Shown here in pieces: positions 58,135-64,000 of a stretch of 64,000 bases of DNA. The notes under the pieces are model-generated. The model saw only the letters and a program-made list of their open reading frames with translations, was not told the DNA's origin and ran no database searches. Made by a program: the position numbers and the translations under genes. The stretch is taken from positions 37,200,918 through 37,264,917 of the forward strand of contig CP136062.1 in NCBI GenBank assembly GCA_032622095.1, in the 5' to 3' direction. The first letter of the stretch is position 1; every line of letters starts with the position of its first letter. Source of the DNA: Siphonodentalium dalli. Its lineage: Eukaryota > Mollusca > Scaphopoda > Gadilida > Siphonodentaliidae.

Positions 58135-58470
58135 GTTTGTCTGACATTTGCAGAATTAGGTCCCCAGAGGGTGAAGTTAGTGACACTATCCCGCACAGCA
58201 GGCTAGTATCTCCAAACTCACCCTCTGGGGACCTCATTCAGCTTAGGCCTCATCTTCTGGGAAGTATCTATACTCTCCAATTAACATTGTTTTTAGATAC
58301 TTTTTCCCTTCTGTTCAGTTTCTCTGTCCCCTAATTTGCAGAAGATAATATAAAACATCACCAACTTCAACTTAACCTGTTCCATAGGTCTCCTATAACA
58401 GTTGAGGCCTAAGCAGAATGAGGTTCCCCGAGGCTGAATTTTATGATGCTAGACTGCTGTGCAGGCTTGA
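58135..58470. mobile_element. Family B composite, partial
   Basis: ATTTGCAGAATTAGGTCCCC to the second arm near AGCAGAATGAGGTTCCCCG, with the usual filler; ends incomplete. Confidence 0.65.
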
Positions 58471-58542
58471 TCAAATTGTACCTGGTACCGGTAAATACTG
58501 CGGTTTTTTTTTTGGGGGGACGGGGAAATTGTACCGATAAAT

Positions 58543-58754
58543 ACAGTAATGCCCTAAATAATCGACTCCATAACCACAGCAGATTTATGGGTAATCTTTC
58601 ATGATTTAGTCAAAAATATGGCTTGTTGCCATTCATCGGAAAGCTCTCACAGAGCTTTCCAATGAATGGCAACAAGCCATATTTCTGACTAAATCCTGAA
58701 AAGTTACCCATAATTCTACTGTGATTAAAGAGTTGATTATTTAGGGCATTACTC
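58543..58754. mobile_element. Family C foldback, copy 21
   Basis: CAGTAATGCCCTAAATAATC to TTTAGGGCATTACT; right terminus slightly altered. Confidence 0.85.
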
Positions 58755-59297
58755 TACTGTCCCTTTTCATGTACAGGGGGAACTAGTACCGGTAAATACT
58801 GCATCTTTATGTGTATGGGGGAACTGGTACTGGTCAATACTGCCCCTTTTCATGTACAAGGGGCCAAAATTGGATGATAAATACATGGAATACTTGTATT
58901 ATATCAGAATGGGTCGAGACACCGGCACAGTATGATGTGTTCAGTGCTTCAATATGCGTGAACAAATTCTCATTTATCAAAATAACCGTGTATTGATTGG
59001 AGTGGTGCATTGAGATGTCCCTCAGCTTAGATCAAGCTAAAAAATGGGTCCTGATTTTACATAAAATATGTATGCTAAATAATGCTTGTATGGGTATACT
59101 GCATGCTTGTTTAGGTACAAGGTCAGTTTTTGGACTGTCTGGTGCATTGCTTCACCATGATGTCATTTTAAACAAAAATACGCAAACATCAAATAATCCT
59201 GAGTTAACGAAACATACGAGTAACCCCAGACGCATTTGTTGCACGTATCGCATGGTAAATGCCGTCTGGAAGGACCATGAGAAAAGCCATTTAGAAC

Positions 59298-59735
59298 AAG
59301 TCTGAGTTTAGTGTGCCTGTCATTTCCAGAATGAGGTCCCAGAGGGTGAATTTAGTGATGCTATCCCACATAGTGGGCTAGCATCACTAAATTCACCCTC
59401 TGGGGACCTCATTCTGCTTAGGCCTAATCTTCTCTGGAAAGTTTCTCTATTATCAAATTTCTATAGAAACTTCTTCACATAGATTCTATTTCTTTTTTAG
59501 ATTAGTTTCTCTATCCCCAAATTGGCAGATGACACATTGCATAAATGAGGTTCCCAACGGGTGTACATCACAATATTCACCATTTGGGAACTTCAATCTG
59601 AGGCCATGCAGAATGAGGTCCCAGAGGGTGAATTTGGTGATGCTAGCCCGCTATGTGGGATAACATCACTAAATTCACCCTTTGGGGACCTCGATCATTC
59701 TGCAAATGACAGGCACACTAAATTCAGGCTTGATT
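59298..59735. mobile_element. Family B composite
   Basis: CAAGTCTGAGTTTAGTGTGC and GCACACTAAATTCAGGCTTG as inverted ends, two palindromes and filler. Confidence 0.8.
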
Positions 59736-59739
59736 TAGA

Positions 59740-60681
59740 AGTATACTTCATGTATTCTATGTCATGGAAAATATTCAAAATGAAGAAGATATTAAAATTT
59801 ATAGGTTCACAGGCTAAGGCTCATTAAAAATTAATGGCTTCATGCTTCATCAAATATGCTAATATTTGCAAATGAAAGAAAGATAAAGAATTAAGCAAGG
59901 TGAAATTTCATCAAAACTGACAAACAAAAATGAACAATTATGAAGAGTGTCTGAGTAGCTAGGGGTGTAATAGGTTGAAGAATTCAAAGAAAAATATTAT
60001 TGCAAAGTTTAGCACAATTCCATGGGATTAACATGATTAAAAGTTAACAAAAATTAGTAATCTATTAAAAATAACTAAACATAAGCTCCTATAAAATATA
60101 AGTGTATCAAAATCTGAATAACAAATTAAAAAAGATTCTAACAGTACTGTAGTCGTCATCTTATTCTTTTTGTAGCACATGTTATTTATCCTTTATTATG
60201 CTAATATATAGTCTAAATAAGGCCATAAAACAAAATATCTTGTATTCTCAGGCAACTAGATCTCAATTTTGAGAGGAGTTAGGGAGGATATTTAATTTAC
60301 ATTTTTCTCAAAATCTGGAAAACTCCAGAAACCCCAAAAAAAACTCTTACGTTGTTACAAATCCAATAATTTAAAAGAAAATATTGAAAAATTTGTTTGA
60401 CAAGGCTTTTAAAAAGAAAATTTCAGTCATGAGGGAGGTGCCAAAGAACACGCAATTTTTATTATTAGGCCTAACTACTGTTTTGTTATAATTTGCGGAT
60501 TAAAATGAGAAGCGAAAATGCAAATTCACCAAGAATGTTTATACTAAATACTCATTGATCGTGTGCCGATTTCAGGTGCATTCAAAACAAACTTATGAGT
60601 TTTGACAATAAAAATAATTTTGTTGCTTCAACTTGAAATAATTTTCCTGCCCAGATAACTTTGACATACAAATGAAGAATC
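59740..60681. other. AT-rich intergenic stretch without recognised features
   Basis: Very A-rich on +, no frame of note, no repeat family recognised. Confidence 0.5.
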
Positions 60682-60879
60682 TTAACCCTTTCAGTGCCGA
60701 GTCCGATTTTTGTATCGACCCATATTTCCTTGATCATTTTTCAAATTTATTGATTATAATAATGTTATACATTGATGGAAAGAGCTCTTAGAGCTCTTTC
60801 CATCAATGTATCATATTATTATTATGATCAAGGAAATATGGGTTGATACAAAAATCGGACTTGGCACTGAAAGGGTTAA
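60682..60879. mobile_element. P2 TTAA element, GAGCTC-palindrome subtype
   Basis: TTAACCCTTTCAGTGCCGAG to TTGGCACTGAAAGGGTTAA, 198 bp. The whole element is one foldback centred on AGAGCTCTTAGAGCTCT. Confidence 0.9.
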
Positions 60880-61275
60880 TGGGGTCTTTTTTTTAACTCT
60901 TTTATAACTAAATCTAAGGCTGTTTGCTGAAAATACCTAAAAATAAAAAGGTGCAAATTAGAAGTGCAGTAATCAAACAAAAACATTTGAAACTAGAGGA
61001 AAATAATAATATGCAAGTCTGGATTAATATAAACGAAGCAACATGGAAGTCTGGATAATATAAACGAAGCAACATGGAAATTTTCCCAGAAATAAACAAA
61101 GAACTGAAATTTTATTTGGAACACGAGAAAGGAAGCACCTTGTTGAAGAATCGAAAGGATAAGATGATTTTAAAGATGATATATCTCATCTCATCTCAAC
61201 ATTCAGTCTAAAGTATCGAGTTAAATACATGAACAAATACTGATGATTACAAATAAAATATATAGAGGATATGAA

Positions 61276-61358
61276 ATGAGTGTTTCTCTCATATGATATT
61301 TATGAAACGAGTCTAAAAATTCGTGACGAGTTTCATAAATATCATATGAGAGAAACAT
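61276..61358. repeat. Foldback, about 32-bp arms
   Basis: GTTTCTCTCATATGATAT and ATATCATATGAGAGAAAC, extended by TTATGAAACGAGTC and its imperfect mirror around CTAAAAATTC. Confidence 0.8.
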
Positions 61359-61916
61359 GAATTACATATTCTATTTATCATATGACACCTATAAATTGAT
61401 TATGATGTCCAAAACGCACACAAATCACTAAATAGCTATATGACATGGGCAGCAAAAGGTTAATGTGACGTCACTTCATTGCACCGGAAGCCCAATTACA
61501 CCTGGTGAACTAGTAGAAATAATATGCACGCGAAGATATAGTGCGCTATTCTGTTCTCAGTTTGTGACATTATTGTATGTTTATTAGATAAATACGAATT
61601 ACATATTCTATTTATCGTATAACAATGTCCAAAACTATATATTTCAAGATTATAATTGCGAGAATTTCGGCGTCGCGTTGATTGACGAGCAGGAATTTGA
61701 CCTGCATTTAGTCAGAGATGCGGCTCGGCCCCAGGCTGCCATTCAGCCAATCAGAACACACTTTTTGTCAACAAACCAATCAAATTATCGGAAGGTGATA
61801 TGAATTAGTAATTGATATGAAATTGATTTATGACATAGTTTCCAACGTAAATAATGATTGAGTCATATGATAAAAATACTTCCATCCTTAATCATCTGGT
61901 GTTGCATTTATTTCAC

Positions 61917-62461
61917 TTAAAGGTTGATTATCTCTTTGTTAACATGTATTATATAGTTACCAGGGTATAAAATATTAGATATGAATCAAAGATTCCTGTC
62001 TGGAAATGCTTCTATCAATTAATATTGATTTTATTTCGAATATTTTCTGGTCAAAAAGGTGTGGTTGTTTAGCTAACGAACAATAGCGGTTACTGTTAAC
62101 AGAGACCAGAAATTTAATAGTGCATTTTTGTCACAAATAAATGTTAATTAGACTCATTATCGCTTATAACTATGGAATAAAACAATAGTCAATCAATCTT
62201 GGACATTTGACATTCGGTACGTAGCTATACGAACAGCCTAATGTTCTCTATCGTTATATGGTATTGCCTGAATGGTCTGTTCTAAGAATAGACAAATAAA
62301 GTGTCCCAATTAATCATCTCATTTCATAATAAAATATTCGAAATAAAATTAATATTAATTGATAGAAGCATTTCCGGACAGGGGTCTTCAGTTCATATTT
62401 ATTATTTTATACCCACGCAACTATTTCAAATTTGTTATTTAAAGAGATAATCCATCTTTAA
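61917..62461. mobile_element. Family G TTAA-ended element, 545 bp
   Basis: TTAAAGGTTGATTATCTCT to GAGATAATCCATCTTTAA; the most complete copy with both TTAA borders. Confidence 0.85.
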
Positions 62462-62688
62462 TGTCAAAAGCTGCAGTTTCTTACTCAAAATATACCCCCG
62501 AATCTATAGAGAGAGCTCTGAGAAGAGATACACCATCTTTACGGCTGAACACATTCTCATACGATTAACATAGTCAAACATTAACAGAATTAGTAATAAC
62601 TACTATAAACTAGTATAAAATAAATGCTTATCAAAATCTGAATAACAAGGTGGATATAATTGGAATGTCATTCTTAATATTGCGAGTA

Positions 62689-62902
62689 CAGTAATACCTT
62701 AAATAATCGACTCCTTAACCACAGCCGAATTATGGGTAATTTTTCAGGATTTAGTCGAAAATATGGCTTGTTGCCATTCATTGGACAGCTCTCAGTGATA
62801 GCTTTCCGATGAATGTCAACAAGCCATATTTCCGACTAAATCCTGAAAAATTACCCATAATTCTGCTGTCATTAAGGAGTCGATTATTTAGGGCATTAAT
62901 GT
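62689..62902. mobile_element. Family C foldback, copy 22
   Basis: CAGTAATACCTTAAATAATC to TTTAGGGCATTAATG, TA outside. Confidence 0.85.
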
Positions 62903-62906
62903 AGCA

Positions 62907-63120
62907 TTAATCCTTTTATGATGGGAGCTGCGCTAGTGCAGCATTAAAAATCATGTGCCATACATTCTCTTATATACATGTATGTGAGTCTCCCATAGGA
63001 AGCCTCGAATATGTAAGAGAATGCACTGGCTTACAAGGTCATGGTAAATATTGTTAGGCGAGAATGCATAGGCACAGAGTTATCGCAAAATTTCAGGAAG
63101 CTCGTGTAATGAAAGGGTTA
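62907..63120. mobile_element. P3 element
   Basis: TTAATCCTTTTATGATGGGA to GTAATGAAAGGGTTA. It provides the empty site (CTGGCTTACAAGGTCATGG) for the Harbinger-like insertion at 46151. Confidence 0.75.
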
Positions 63121-63389
63121 CTGCATAATGTTCTCTTGAATGATATGTTGAAAGTGAGAGTTTAAACTGCTGAACACAATGATAATCTGGACCCACCACG
63201 AACGCCTTCTGTAGTTTTAAATGCCGACTAGAGCAGACAACGGGAACACATGACAGACAATGGTTGGAATGTTATTCTCCAACAGACAACAGGAAAACAC
63301 GCTATTCTACGGTCTCGTAAAATCAAATGCAAAATTGGACAACAGATAAACAGGCATTGTGTCAATTCTTGAAATCTTTGTGTCGTCTG

Positions 63390-63775
63390 TTAACACTTCA
63401 TGGCGGGAGCTGCACTGGTGCAACATTAAAGACCCTGCATTGGCCTAACAACTTTTTATCATTTTGTTTTATATTCTTTAACAATTTTATAATTTTTTTC
63501 TCACATTATTTGACAATTTTATCATTTTTTATCATTTTTTCTTACTTTCTTTATCAATTTTTATCATTTTTTCTTAAATTCTTTAACAATTATCATTTAA
63601 AAAAAATTAATTCCTATGATTTTTTTTTAAATTATAAAAAATAATATAAATTTATTATGCCAATGCATTCTCTTACATATGTGAGATGATCTATGGTCAA
63701 CTCGCATATATGAGAGAATGCATTGGCACAGGGTTTTTGCAAAAATTCAGGAAGCTCCCGTCATTAAAGGATTAA
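63390..63775. mobile_element. P3 TTAA element
   Basis: TTAACACTTCATGGCGGGAG to CCCGTCATTAAAGGATTAA. T-rich middle, one hairpin module at about 63658-63733. Confidence 0.75.
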
Positions 63776-64000
63776 TGAAAACTAGGGCCATGCGACAATA
63801 TGTATTCAATAAATCTATTTTTAGGCCATGCAAAGTCAGTTTCGTTTCTCGGGCCAACTTTTTAACTTTAAAGCACGTAATCACATTATTGTATTTTATT
63901 ATTAATTTCTTGGGTAAATGCCAATGAATGATTCCGCCTCCGCAGCGACAAGCTCCGGGTCTATTTTCAGTTACATGTGGCTAATATTTCCCTCATAGTT

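Noticed and set aside
57858-58334. 158-codon + frame
   Set aside because: The second half is family B sequence; the first half shows no motif or splice context.

Overview
The window is animal nuclear DNA, AT-rich and very repeat-dense. Its only supported protein gene is a split-exon gene on the + strand whose 3' part fills roughly the first two thirds. The mix of short foldback elements, minisatellites, TCCG/TCTG-rich repeats and TTAGGG runs resembles marine invertebrate genomes, and I would guess a bivalve or another lophotrochozoan. That guess is low confidence, because no species-diagnostic gene is present.

The gene is an adhesion G protein-coupled receptor of group A (ADGRA, the GPR123/124/125 family). 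Nine exons can be placed with matching phases and GT/AG borders: 1196-1430, 19110-19308, 28054-28155, 28788-28891, 31941-32059, 33116-33301, 35798-35977, 38766-39661 and 42819-44104. Together they encode about 1,101 residues. In order these are the end of the GAIN domain, a GPS with an intact His-Leu-Thr, seven membrane helices, a long third intracellular loop, a Ser/Arg/His-rich tail and a C-terminal E-T-S-V PDZ ligand. The N-terminal exons (in this family usually LRR, Ig and hormone-receptor domains) lie upstream of the window.

Almost everything else is repeats. (1) TTAA-bounded elements, several with CCC...GGG inner ends as in piggyBac-type MITEs, fall into families called here P1, P2, P3, G, H, J, K, L and N. 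P1, P2 and P3 share one roughly 70-bp hairpin module. (2) Family C is a 215-bp TA-flanked foldback of Tc1/mariner type with about 22 full or partial copies. (3) Family B has CAAGCCTTG ends and 8-bp target duplications, as in hAT elements. (4) Family D has CAGGGT ends and 8-bp duplications, also hAT-like. (5) There is one Harbinger-like element with a TTA duplication. (6) There are many minisatellites, with unit lengths of 21, 22, 24/31, 28, 36, 48-49, 54 and about 165 bp. Many elements are nested, and several nests can be read precisely because an empty copy of the host element occurs elsewhere in the window.

Layout: 1-1195 repeats; 1196-44104 receptor exons separated by repeat-filled introns of 0.6-17.7 kb; 44105-64000 downstream DNA made of the same repeat families plus a 1.1-kb 24/31-bp satellite, with no gene recognised. 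No tRNA, rRNA, CRISPR or bacterial-type feature was seen. The long repetitive reading frames at 7.4-8.2, 20.4-22.9, 27.1-28.1 and 53.2-54.4 kb are best explained as tandem arrays without stop codons.
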